Source: Alteromonadaceae bacterium
GTDB lineage: Bacteria > Pseudomonadota > Gammaproteobacteria > Enterobacterales > Alteromonadaceae
Direction: 5' to 3'
DNA length: 64,000 nt
Assembly (NCBI GenBank): GCA_014872785.1
Contig: WKFJ01000056.1
Coordinates: 1 to 64,000 of the forward strand
The position numbers and the translations under genes are program-made. Of the stretch, positions 16,832 to 25,359 are shown in pieces. The notes under the pieces were generated by a model. That model did not search any database. It was not told the origin of the DNA and worked only from the letters and a program-made list of their open reading frames with translations. Every line of letters starts with the position of its first letter. Within the stretch, counting starts at the first letter, position 1.

Positions 16832-17281
16832 CTATTGCCCTTGGGGAGGCATTTGCTGATAAAAATTTTCTGGTGCGCTACCGTAATGGTCACTTTGTTG
16901 GGGGTACTGGCTGTAATCAGGGGTGTTGCCATCACTTTGCACGGAGGGTTTGCCGCCTAACATTTGCATCGAGTTGGCCACAATTTCGGTTGTGTAGCGG
17001 TCCTGCCCATTTTGGTCTTGCCACTTTCGCGTTTGAAGTTTGCCGTTTATGTATACCTGAGAGCCTTTGCGTAAGTATTGAGCGGCGATATCAGCAAGCG
17101 CTCGAAAGAGCACAATGCGGTGCCACTCGGTTTTCTCTTGAAGCTGTCCGTTTTGGTCTTTCCAGCTTTCGCTAGTGGCTACGCTGATATTCGCCACACT
17201 ATGACCGTTGGGCATTTTTTTAATTTCTGGATCTTGGCCAAGATGGCCCACCAAGATGACGACATTGACGCCTTTTTGCAT
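16832..17281 (-). CDS. ssb: Single-stranded DNA-binding protein lacking the acidic tip
   Basis: 149 residues. The N-terminal 105 residues are a typical SSB OB fold ([15 protein letters not shown], then a WHRIVLF strand and [11 protein letters not shown]). The linker is Gln/Pro/Ser rich. It ends in QMPPQGQ rather than the acidic DDDIPF-type peptide that recruits partner enzymes in cellular SSB. It belongs with the RecE/RecT genes as a DNA processing set and lies in the leftward operon started at 18584. Confidence 0.9.
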   Translation of the reverse strand: MQKGVNVVILVGHLGQDPEIKKMPNGHSVANISVATSESWKDQNGQLQEKTEWHRIVLFRALADIAAQYLRKGSQVYINGKLQTRKWQDQNGQDRYTTEIVANSMQMLGGKPSVQSDGNTPDYSQYPQQSDHYGSAPENFYQQMPPQGQ

Positions 17282-17295
17282 GAAGTTTAACTCCT

Positions 17296-17964
17296 CTAAT
17301 GAACTGATGTTGTTGGCGAAGGTGTATTCGTCAACTTAAGTAGGGCTTTGACGTGAACGCATTGCCCTGTTGCATGAAATTCACCACACGTACATGTCTT
17401 TGTCGTGGGGTCTAAAATGGCGATTTGCGCACCACCAATCAACAATCGACCGTCTTGCAATGTCTTGACTGTGACAGGGGTGATGGTCGTAGGTGGCGCG
17501 GTTGTCGACCCATTGAAATTGGGTGCCTGCACTTGGGGTATAAGCGCGTTTTGCGGGGCACATTCGAGCTGGGTTGCACTCATCCCTTGTTTACTCAGTG
17601 CATCTGCTCGCTGGTTGTCTTCGCGTTTAACCCACTCAAATCGAATGTATTCAAAACGTGTGCTTAATTGATGCACTTGGTTGAGGAACTGTTTTAATTC
17701 CTCTTTTTGGCAACGCCAACGACCGTTAATTTGGTTAATCACTAATTGAGAATCACCTCGGCAGACAATATGGCTGATACCTTGGCTTAGCGCTAATTCC
17801 ATCAATAGGATAACCGCTTGATACTCAGCTTCATTATTGGTGCCGTACTGAATAGGCTTGATAGCCCATGCCAATTCAGCTGAGTGTTCACCTAACAGCG
17901 TCGCACCTAACCCACATTTTCCGGGGTTCTCGCTGCCGCCGTCAAAGTATCCTATGTGTTGCAC
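17296..17964 (-). CDS. RNase HI fused to a SWIM zinc finger
   Basis: 222 residues. Residues 1-128 are an RNase HI domain of the shorter archaeal/Gram-positive type, with catalytic D8, E47, D71 and D121. A proline/threonine linker (about 145-168) leads to a C-terminal SWIM motif, CTC at 191-193 and CVH at 202-204. SWIM domains bind DNA or proteins. The enzyme would remove RNA from RNA-DNA hybrids; the fused finger may target it. It lies between ssb and a lipoprotein gene. Confidence 0.85.
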   Translation of the reverse strand: MQHIGYFDGGSENPGKCGLGATLLGEHSAELAWAIKPIQYGTNNEAEYQAVILLMELALSQGISHIVCRGDSQLVINQINGRWRCQKEELKQFLNQVHQLSTRFEYIRFEWVKREDNQRADALSKQGMSATQLECAPQNALIPQVQAPNFNGSTTAPPTTITPVTVKTLQDGRLLIGGAQIAILDPTTKTCTCGEFHATGQCVHVKALLKLTNTPSPTTSVH

Positions 17965-17998
17965 TGCCTACCTCTATTTTTCTTCTGCATTACTGTCA

Positions 17999-18556
17999 TT
18001 AGACACCAGTAACGGGTTTGAGCAACTGGCTCGTTTCGCGTTCAAAGTGCATTGACTTGATGGTTTGCATTCGGACAAAAGGCGTAATCGAATCGTCGGT
18101 AAGCTTCAGCGAGAATTGCGCATTTTGGTACAGTAAAAAATATTCAAACTGTGAATCGATTTCTCTGGTCAGAAATAAAGGTGACTCTTCGGCTGCCGTC
18201 AACAACTCGCACGAGGCAATAAAGTCCACCGCCCTTTGATTCAGGCGTTGTGCCATCTCGTTATCAAGTGACAACGTATTTTGGATGACATGCAGTGTAT
18301 TGGGGCCCTTGTTGTTGATGTCTTGCGTCACCACAAAATCAACCAATGACTCGACTTCAAGTCTATTTTCACACAAAGAGCCAGTGTGTACCCAGGTGCC
18401 CAATACGTGTTCAAACTGTTGCGCTTTATAAGCATCAAGCCACTGTGACGCACCCACCTTCGACGCAATATCGTCAATAGTGTCAGAGCAACCGACAAGC
18501 ATCAGTCCTAAAAAAAGGGACAATAAATAATGTGGAGTTCGAGACAACGTGCTCAC
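17999..18556 (-). CDS. Hypothetical lipoprotein
   Basis: 185 residues with a GTG start at 18556. The signal has the lipobox LMLVGC (C23). The mature part is soluble with three further cysteines. It is the first gene after the leftward -10 at 18584 and leads the operon that includes RNase HI and ssb. No family recognised. Confidence 0.7.
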   Translation of the reverse strand: MSTLSRTPHYLLSLFLGLMLVGCSDTIDDIASKVGASQWLDAYKAQQFEHVLGTWVHTGSLCENRLEVESLVDFVVTQDINNKGPNTLHVIQNTLSLDNEMAQRLNQRAVDFIASCELLTAAEESPLFLTREIDSQFEYFLLYQNAQFSLKLTDDSITPFVRMQTIKSMHFERETSQLLKPVTGV

Positions 18557-18578
18557 CAGAGTGATTTAACTTGTGACT

Positions 18579-18638
18579 AGTCTACGGTGCTCGTTTTGAA
18601 AAATGTTGCCGTAGGGTGGGGTAAATACCGGAGTCTAC
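18579..18638 (-). promoter_or_regulatory. Leftward half of a bidirectional activator-type promoter
   Basis: The dyad 18611-18638 also has a TAGACT hexamer exactly 26 nt away on its left side (18584-18579, minus strand). This would start the transcript for the lipoprotein, RNase HI and ssb genes. It is the only one of the nine dyads with correctly spaced -10 hexamers on both sides, and it is the one located between divergent genes. Confidence 0.65.
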
Positions 18639-18670
18639 AAAGATTATTGTCTCACAGGACGCGGTAGCAT
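18611..18670 (+). promoter_or_regulatory. Activator-type promoter: 28-bp dyad plus -10
   Basis: Dyad 18611-18638 (halves GTAGGGT and AGTCTAC, centre GGTAAATACC). TAGCAT at 18665-18670 follows after 26 nt. It drives the RecG-like helicase operon. Confidence 0.8.
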
Positions 18671-18698
18671 AATGAAAAACAAGCACTAGGGCATTGAT

Positions 18699-19034
18699 GT
18701 GACCAAGACAGAACATATCAAACAAACAGACCGACTATCGAATGTGCAGAAAAAGGCGAAACTGCTGCTGTCTGATACGGTTAACATTTCAGGGGCACAA
18801 TCGATGGCAACCGAGTTGATGCAGGATAAATTGTATTTTAGCGAATTTTTTGGAAAGGAATCGCCTGAATTGGCATTGGCTGACAGCTTACTGCGTATCG
18901 TCAGAGCATTGCAGCGTTCCATCGTATTTAACCAAGAAGAGCCTGAGCAGACACTATCTCAGTGGCAGCAACAATCTCCCAATCGAACGCTTTGGGTGTC
19001 GGCACTAGAAAACCAATTAGCCGAATTTGCATAG
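18699..19034 (+). CDS. Hypothetical protein
   Basis: 111 residues starting with GTG at 18699; AGGG lies 8 nt upstream. Helical, acidic towards the C-terminus, no signal peptide. First gene of the RecG-like operon. No family recognised. Confidence 0.65.
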   Translation: MTKTEHIKQTDRLSNVQKKAKLLLSDTVNISGAQSMATELMQDKLYFSEFFGKESPELALADSLLRIVRALQRSIVFNQEEPEQTLSQWQQQSPNRTLWVSALENQLAEFA

Positions 19035-19044
19035 AGCGAGAATA

Positions 19045-19530
19045 ATGATTAGAACAACAGTTAAGTGGAATCCCATGCTGCCAGATATTTGTGGTGTGCC
19101 AAACAACAAACGATTCACGGGCTTATACCACCACCAAAACATTTACTATGCGGTCACTGACCAGGGCATGTCGCCAGTGAAGTTTCACAAGGCTCTGGAA
19201 GTGTTTTTAACCTACGCTAACAATGACGCGACATTTCGGTCGATGGGATTCTATGAAGGTAAGCGCGTGATTATTCTCGATCACATTATGCAAGTGGTGT
19301 ACTTGGTCGACCCGGATGAAGTGGATGACATCATCGCAGGTGATGGCAATACCGAACATATGCTGGCAAAAGCACAAGATTTAGGTAATCAAGACAGCGC
19401 AAAAGCGTTTGTGGCGTTGTATTACGATCCGCACAAGAGTCAACTTACTCAAGCAAATGACAGTGACGTGACCAAGTCTAGTGCCCAATTGAATAACGTT
19501 GTTTCCCTTCGTTCCTATTCAGTAGCGTGA
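19045..19530 (+). CDS. Hypothetical protein
   Basis: 161 residues from the ATG at 19045, 10 nt after the previous stop with GAGCGAG upstream. An alpha/beta region with strands FTGLYHHQNIYYAV and RVIILDHIMQVVYLV. The C-terminal 30 residues are low complexity. No family recognised; position suggests a link with the following helicase. Confidence 0.65.
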   Translation: MIRTTVKWNPMLPDICGVPNNKRFTGLYHHQNIYYAVTDQGMSPVKFHKALEVFLTYANNDATFRSMGFYEGKRVIILDHIMQVVYLVDPDEVDDIIAGDGNTEHMLAKAQDLGNQDSAKAFVALYYDPHKSQLTQANDSDVTKSSAQLNNVVSLRSYSVA

Positions 19531-19583
19531 ATATCAAACCAAGGTAGGCTGATAAACATTGAGTAAACAAGTATTGGCAGATT

Positions 19584-21515
19584 ATGAAACTGGGGCGATT
19601 AAAATCAGCAGGTATAGAGCAGGCGTGGCAAGTGCCATTATATTGCCCGTCTGAGTATCGAGATTACCAAACTGTTGCTGTGCAATTTGACCCCCGTTTT
19701 CTGACCACAGGTGCCTATGCCGTATTCAAAGGCAAATTGGCGTCGTTACCACAGACCACATGGACCAACAAAAAACCGCGAACACAATTTATTGTCACTG
19801 ACGGGCAATATGAGATCAATTTCAGTTTGTTTGGGGATGTCAGAGCGACAGTGGCAAAGTACGACGTTGGCGACGTGTTGTGCGTGTGTGGCACTATCGC
19901 ACGCTTTGGCTCAAAAGTGTTCATTGACCAGGCTGAGATAGTGGATAGCGAGTTTGTTGGCAAGATCATCCCAGTATACAAAGGCATTGCCGGCAAACTT
20001 TCGCCAGATAATGCAAGAAAATCAATTTTGGGATTGCTAGACCAGACCATTCCAATGGCAGCTGATACGTTATATTCACTTATCAGTGCTCATGTCCCTG
20101 ATGAACACATTCGAGCCTTCCTTCAATGTCCAACACTGACAATGGAGCAAGTGCTTGAGCAACTGCATCGCCCCAGTAACGAAGACATGGGATATCACGC
20201 GTTAGGCGTAATGACAAAAATTGCACACTTAGCAGGCGCCGAACACTTAATCGAACGCGCTAAAGCTCAAGTGGCCACGCCTGTTCCTCCCATCGAAGGC
20301 ATTGAGCTTGGTAAGTTGTGTGCCAATATTCCTTTTAGCCTCACAGACGAACAATGGACGTGTGTTCACGACGCCGTTGAGAGTATTAAAAAAGGAAATC
20401 TGTTAAACGCGCTTTTGGTGGGTGATGTAGGCACAGGAAAAACCGTTGTCTATGGGCTGATCGCGGCTTATTGCGCAAGTGGGGGTCACAAAGTCGCCAT
20501 CTTGTTGCCGAACCAAAATCTTGCAAGGCAAATCTTTCAGGAACTTAGCGAATACTTCTTTGACCTTGGGGTAGGGATGGTGACGGCGAATCGAAAAGAT
20601 GAGCTACACGATAAACGCATCATCATTGGTACCACGGCGCTATTATTCCAAGACGTGTCAGTCAGTCTGGTTATCTGCGATGAGCAGCAAAAGTTGGCGA
20701 CATCTCAACGCGAGCAATTACGCGGTGAGCATACCCATATTCTTGAAGTGAGTGCGACACCCATACCGCGCACGATGGCGTTTGCACTTTATGGCGCAGT
20801 TAAGTTGCTTCGGTTGACTCGATGTCATGCCGACAAGACTATTCACACCAATGTCTTTGACCAAAGCAATAAACGGTTAATGTTTGAGGGGATCAAGCAA
20901 ACCATTGCCAGAGGTAAAAAGGTCATCATTGTGTGCCCTAAATGCCAAGGAGAACAACAGCAGCAAGGCGATTTGTTATCTGTTGACACGCTCTATTCAC
21001 GTTTCATTCGATTGTACCCAGGGAAAGTGGCGTTGTGCCACTCTCAACAAGAAGACGAGGCTAATCAAGCAGCGATAGACGCGATGAAGCAAGGCAAAGC
21101 GCAAATATTGATATCCACCACAATGACTGAAATCGGCTTGACCATACCTGAAGTCGAGAGGGTGAGCGTGATCAACGCTGAGCGCTTCGGACTAACACAA
21201 CTTCATCAATTAAGAGGCAGAGCAGTGCGCAAAGGAGGCGTAGGATATTGTGACTTATTTTTGCCCAACCAAGTGAAAAATCCCGATACAGCCACGCGTA
21301 TGCAAATCATGGTCGATACTAGCGATGGCTTTGAGATCGCCAAAGCCGATCTTGCGTTACGCGGTACGGGTGATTTATCCCACTTAAGCAAACAACAACA
21401 CGGCGCCTATGCGGCTGTCATAAAGAATATCAAAGGCTCGTTGGATGATATCGAGTTGGTAATGGAAGAAGTCGAGCACTTCGCAACGTTACCCCCGACC
21501 CAGCAAGCCAGTTAA
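19584..21515 (+). CDS. RecG-like superfamily 2 DNA helicase
   Basis: 643 residues. An N-terminal wedge/OB region (about 1-150) is followed by helicase domains with Walker A GDVGTGKT (280-287), a DEQQ Walker B box at 366 (RecG has DEQH), the SATPIPRT motif and motif VI QLHQLRGRAVRKG. RecG remodels forks and Holliday junctions. This is a diverged, element-borne paralogue, shorter in its N-terminal part than chromosomal RecG. It lies with SSB, RecE and RecT genes under the same type of promoter. Confidence 0.85.
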   Translation: MKLGRLKSAGIEQAWQVPLYCPSEYRDYQTVAVQFDPRFLTTGAYAVFKGKLASLPQTTWTNKKPRTQFIVTDGQYEINFSLFGDVRATVAKYDVGDVLCVCGTIARFGSKVFIDQAEIVDSEFVGKIIPVYKGIAGKLSPDNARKSILGLLDQTIPMAADTLYSLISAHVPDEHIRAFLQCPTLTMEQVLEQLHRPSNEDMGYHALGVMTKIAHLAGAEHLIERAKAQVATPVPPIEGIELGKLCANIPFSLTDEQWTCVHDAVESIKKGNLLNALLVGDVGTGKTVVYGLIAAYCASGGHKVAILLPNQNLARQIFQELSEYFFDLGVGMVTANRKDELHDKRIIIGTTALLFQDVSVSLVICDEQQKLATSQREQLRGEHTHILEVSATPIPRTMAFALYGAVKLLRLTRCHADKTIHTNVFDQSNKRLMFEGIKQTIARGKKVIIVCPKCQGEQQQQGDLLSVDTLYSRFIRLYPGKVALCHSQQEDEANQAAIDAMKQGKAQILISTTMTEIGLTIPEVERVSVINAERFGLTQLHQLRGRAVRKGGVGYCDLFLPNQVKNPDTATRMQIMVDTSDGFEIAKADLALRGTGDLSHLSKQQHGAYAAVIKNIKGSLDDIELVMEEVEHFATLPPTQQAS

Positions 21516-21527
21516 CTAGGAATTACC

Positions 21528-22289
21528 ATGATCCACGCGACCGATGCACTGTTAATCATACTGAGAAAATGGGGGATTTTTATTGGATTGTTTGCGCTGT
21601 TATTTCAGATGCAAAAATACTATATATTCAGCCTTCAACGGATAGGTGGCAGGCCACTGATGCTGTTCCCTGCGTCATTTTCAGTGCCCGTACATGAATT
21701 ATCTCATGCATTGAGTGCGATTTGTTTCGGCCACAAAATAACAGAGATTAAACTATTTACCCCTAATGGAGCCGGTACGCTAGGTTACGTCAACCACAGT
21801 TGGCGGCCAACGCTGATCTCGCCGTTTTCCAATGCAATTATTGGCATGGCACCCATTGCTGGTGGCTTGGCGGCCATTTATGGTCTGACACTGTGGTTAA
21901 TGCCTGACATGCAGACGTTTATCCAGTCTATGCCTGCGGTGAGAAATGACGATGCGCTGCTGGTGGCACAGATCTATTTTGAGAATCTATACGCATTGTT
22001 TGTGGCCCATATGGGGTTGCCTATGTTTTGGTTGTGGCTGTTTTTAATGGCCAATATCGCAGTGTTTGCTGCACCTAGTTCTGTGGACTTTGAAGGCTCG
22101 GCGGTGGGGCTGACAGGGTTTTTCGGTATCTATCTGGTTGCGGTGATGTTTTCACCTGCTGATAACAGTATTCACCAAACGTTATTGGGTGTGGTCGATC
22201 CGGTGGTGCCCATTTTGATTTTAAGTGCGTTGAGTATCGGCATATTGTGTTTGTTGCTTACCGTAATCCGACTCCTTCTACGACGATAA
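21528..22289 (+). CDS. M50-like integral membrane metalloprotease
   Basis: 253 residues with about six membrane helices. HELSH at residues 56-60 inside a hydrophobic helix is the zinc-binding HExxH of intramembrane (site-2 type) proteases. I do not see a clear LDG motif for the third ligand; the region FEGSAVG near 188 is a candidate. AGGA precedes the ATG. Substrate unknown; it could cleave an anti-sigma factor or one of the small membrane proteins of the element (inference). Confidence 0.65.
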   Translation: MIHATDALLIILRKWGIFIGLFALLFQMQKYYIFSLQRIGGRPLMLFPASFSVPVHELSHALSAICFGHKITEIKLFTPNGAGTLGYVNHSWRPTLISPFSNAIIGMAPIAGGLAAIYGLTLWLMPDMQTFIQSMPAVRNDDALLVAQIYFENLYALFVAHMGLPMFWLWLFLMANIAVFAAPSSVDFEGSAVGLTGFFGIYLVAVMFSPADNSIHQTLLGVVDPVVPILILSALSIGILCLLLTVIRLLLRR

Positions 22290-22300
22290 GGACATCAAAC

Positions 22301-22864
22301 ATGTATTTTGAAAAATTTCACGAGGCTTCCAAACGCAGTTTGGCTTTTGGCGTGCTAGAAAATAATGTGATTGGGCTATGCACGGAGCGCTTTTTAGAAA
22401 ATGAGAGCGTGCTTGAACGAGTATTATCTGCCATCAATGCTGAAACTTCACATCTCACGCCAGAAGAAATCAGTGCCACCAGTTTTGGTTTGCATACACG
22501 CCTGTGTCAAGCTATTGCTCTGGCAACGTCAATTCCGATCTACTTAACAATTGGTTATGTGTCCCTACAAGGGCAAAAGCTGTTCTATACCTCGGAGGAG
22601 GCGTTAAAATCCTATCTTGGAGGACGTTCTCCACAAGCATTGAATTTACATACCTGGCTGACATTACCGTCGATGGAAATTATTGATGTAACCCTTTCAA
22701 CGTCAATAGGCCTGAATCAGCGTGAGCCCGAATTGTTTGGCAATATTGTGACCAAGCATCCTGATGAGTTAAGCGGAGGGCTGGCTTACCACCCTCAGCT
22801 GTTAGGTATCGATTATTTCGACAATATTGGAGCAACGTACATCATCAACTCAAAATTTGACTAA
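22301..22864 (+). CDS. Putative cysteine-peptidase/transglutaminase-fold protein
   Basis: 187 residues from the ATG at 22301 (AAGGA 8 nt upstream); an upstream in-frame start overlaps the previous gene and is unlikely. C69 in a helix, H117 in LHTWLTLP and D129 in EIIDVTL match the Cys-His-Asp order of transglutaminase-like proteins, where an H-x-W-x-x-x-P then IDxTL pattern is usual. No signal peptide. The protein at 5712 has the same order. Function unknown. The following 156 nt before 23021 hold no dyad and no gene of which I am confident. Confidence 0.55.
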   Translation: MYFEKFHEASKRSLAFGVLENNVIGLCTERFLENESVLERVLSAINAETSHLTPEEISATSFGLHTRLCQAIALATSIPIYLTIGYVSLQGQKLFYTSEEALKSYLGGRSPQALNLHTWLTLPSMEIIDVTLSTSIGLNQREPELFGNIVTKHPDELSGGLAYHPQLLGIDYFDNIGATYIINSKFD

Positions 22865-23020
22865 TTAGGTAGAGAACTTGCGCAAATCAACCCTTAAAAA
22901 ATCAAGTTATCACTTAAAATATCAGCGTATGAACTTGAGTACCTGTGCGTTTTGCATTAATTTTGATAGGTTGAATTTTTACCGAATCGTGTGGGGCGAT
23001 GACCGAGGGAGCGACTGAAA

Positions 23021-24019
23021 ATGGCAGTAGGAAGAATGCGACTGGTATTACTGACAATGGGGCTGTTGTTGTTGGCAGGGTGCCAATCAACGTCACCATC
23101 GAAAAAATCGACGACCAAGCATGTGCCTGTGGCGGTAAAACAAGCCACATCACCCACTCCAAAACCTGCGTCTAAACCAGTAAAGCCAGATATTACCTTT
23201 ACGCAGGCTGCGCTTGATAAAGAACCCGTAAAAAAACTGGCAGAGTCGTTCGACACCATCAGTTTAAAGAAATTCAAGTTACAACAACACAATCTGTACA
23301 AGACTGAGCTGACCAACGCTATTTTGTTTGAAACTGATTCTGCAGAGTCTTACAGCATTGAATCAAAAGATGTCAGCGCTATTGCTGAGATATTTAACTC
23401 AGGTGAGCTTGGTAAAAACCTTTACATTGTCGGTCACACAGACAGTCGCGGCAATGAGTCTTATAACTTGCGATTATCACTTCGCCGAGCCATGAGTGTG
23501 GCAACCAAACTGGTGGAAGAAGGGGTGGATGTGTCGCGCATTAAATTGGTTCCTGCTGGCGAGTATCAACCCATCGCACCGAACAAGCGAGGCAGCTTTA
23601 TCAACAACCGTCGAGTGGATATTCTGTCGGCGAACTCCAAAGCGTTGTTGTCCGCATTTATCAGAGAACAGGATTGCCGAGGCATCGATAAGGCGTGCCA
23701 GCAAGTGGAGTTGAGCGTCATTTCTTTGGAAAAAGACGATGCGCTGGGGGTGGTGATGAAATCGCAGCGCTACGACAGTGTTACAGTCGCCGCCCCAGGT
23801 AAAAGTAATCTGCGTCAGTTGAGCACTGACCTAAAAGAAAAAGGTGCAGTTGCCGTAGATGAACGCGAGCAACAACGCTCAGAAACCGTAAGAACGGGGA
23901 TCGCAAAATCGATGATCCGTGACACATTTTCAATGGACGTCATTATGCGCGAACCGCTAGTGTTCAAGACCATCGTCAGAGATGTGTTGCGTTTTGACGC
24001 GAAGCATATCATCAAATAA
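23021..24019 (+). CDS. OmpA-domain lipoprotein
   Basis: 332 residues with GGGAG upstream of the ATG. The signal ends in LLLLAGC (C21), so it is a lipoprotein. A Pro/Lys/Thr linker is followed by an OmpA-like peptidoglycan-binding domain (about 95-205) with GHTDSRGNESYN and the NNRRVDI end motif. The C-terminal 120 residues are specific to this protein. It would tie the membrane to peptidoglycan and is followed by a membrane protein and a periplasmic protein, suggesting an envelope assembly. Confidence 0.8.
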   Translation: MAVGRMRLVLLTMGLLLLAGCQSTSPSKKSTTKHVPVAVKQATSPTPKPASKPVKPDITFTQAALDKEPVKKLAESFDTISLKKFKLQQHNLYKTELTNAILFETDSAESYSIESKDVSAIAEIFNSGELGKNLYIVGHTDSRGNESYNLRLSLRRAMSVATKLVEEGVDVSRIKLVPAGEYQPIAPNKRGSFINNRRVDILSANSKALLSAFIREQDCRGIDKACQQVELSVISLEKDDALGVVMKSQRYDSVTVAAPGKSNLRQLSTDLKEKGAVAVDEREQQRSETVRTGIAKSMIRDTFSMDVIMREPLVFKTIVRDVLRFDAKHIIK

Positions 24020-24029
24020 GGAGACCGAA

Positions 24030-25349
24030 TTGGAATTTTCGACTGAATTTGAAAAATTGATGAACGACTCGCCGCTGGATGAGGTGGGAAGGCATCACAA
24101 TCAGGAGCATCTTTCGCGCTTGGTTGACGAAGAATTACGCGAGGCAAAACAAACCAATGTCATTAATACCGACAGAGATTACCGCACAATCCGCATTTCC
24201 TCTGCCGCGATGACATCCGTGACCGAACGCATGGGTCGTTGGGTAGAACGACGCAATGATTTGATTGTAAAAATGCAAGCTAAGTTTGGCAAAAACACCG
24301 CTTCAAGCGCTGATGCAAAACAGCAAGAAATCTTAAAAGACAAAGAAGAAAAATTGTCTCAGGCTCGCGAGCAGTATATGCACGATACGCACTATGCCGA
24401 CATGGAATCTGCTTATAATCGAAGTAAAGACCGGTTTGAGACGATGCGCGATGAACATGGTGGTAAACCCCCTGTGAAACGCAAGACGTTGCTCTATGGT
24501 ATTTCAATCATGGCCATTGGCTTTATCGAATGGTTTATCAACTTTTCCACGTTTAATGCCAAGTATCCCGAAGGTATTGCCTTTGGTGCGACGATTTTGG
24601 TGGCTTTGGCGATTGCATTTGCGTCACATTTTCACGGCGCATTGTTAAAGCAAAGAGTGGCATTGTTTGCGCCATCACGCACCAAAACACAGAAACGTCA
24701 GGAATTGTTGTATCAAGGCTTTTTTACTCTGTTACTGATATTGGCATTGGCGCTTGTGACATACAGTCGATACGACTTATTGTCTGAAACCATGTTGGCC
24801 ACCACTGGGGGTGGTTTGCCTGCATTGCCCGGCAGCGAAACCGAAGAAGTATCCATCTGGGGCGAGTTATGGCCATTTGTGTTTATGAACTTAGTGGTGT
24901 GGATGCTCGGTGTGGGCATCAGCTATATGACTCATGATAGCGAACCAGATTATCAAGAAGCAGATAAGGATTATCAGCAATCGAAAAAGCGCTTTTTCAA
25001 GGTCAAGGATGGTTTGATTGCGGAGGAACGCCGGATTGATGCGGAATATGAGAAGAAGTTAGGCGCGATCAAAAATACGCAAAAGGCCACGCATGCCGAA
25101 TATGCCACTATTCAGACATTACTCGAGCGATTGACTAAAAAAGAAGACTCGATGGTCAAGCAGGCGGTCAGCTATGTGAATGAAATGATCGAAAAGCACC
25201 AGATGATGCTGGTGGCGGGGTTACGTTCAAATCAATTGACTGAGACGAAAGTCGGTCCTGATCTATTGTCAGTCGATGCTTATCAGCAAAAAGTCATCAC
25301 CATCAATGCTGCTTTTGTACGCACTAAGCTTAACTTTACGGAATATTAA
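24030..25349 (+). CDS. Membrane protein with flanking coiled coils
   Basis: 439 residues with a TTG start at 24030; AAGGAG lies 6 nt upstream. Residues about 60-145 are a charged coiled coil, then four hydrophobic segments (about 150-170, 180-200, 230-250, 285-305), then a second coiled coil (about 320-400). Both coiled parts would face the same side. It lies 10 nt from its neighbours on each side. No family recognised; a scaffold in an envelope complex with the OmpA-like lipoprotein is an inference. Confidence 0.7.
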   Translation: MEFSTEFEKLMNDSPLDEVGRHHNQEHLSRLVDEELREAKQTNVINTDRDYRTIRISSAAMTSVTERMGRWVERRNDLIVKMQAKFGKNTASSADAKQQEILKDKEEKLSQAREQYMHDTHYADMESAYNRSKDRFETMRDEHGGKPPVKRKTLLYGISIMAIGFIEWFINFSTFNAKYPEGIAFGATILVALAIAFASHFHGALLKQRVALFAPSRTKTQKRQELLYQGFFTLLLILALALVTYSRYDLLSETMLATTGGGLPALPGSETEEVSIWGELWPFVFMNLVVWMLGVGISYMTHDSEPDYQEADKDYQQSKKRFFKVKDGLIAEERRIDAEYEKKLGAIKNTQKATHAEYATIQTLLERLTKKEDSMVKQAVSYVNEMIEKHQMMLVAGLRSNQLTETKVGPDLLSVDAYQQKVITINAAFVRTKLNFTEY

Positions 25350-25359
25350 GGGACTCAAA

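Noticed and set aside
22929-23016. 29-codon frame before the OmpA-like lipoprotein gene
   Set aside because: No ribosome site and no recognisable pattern; a leader peptide is possible but not supported.
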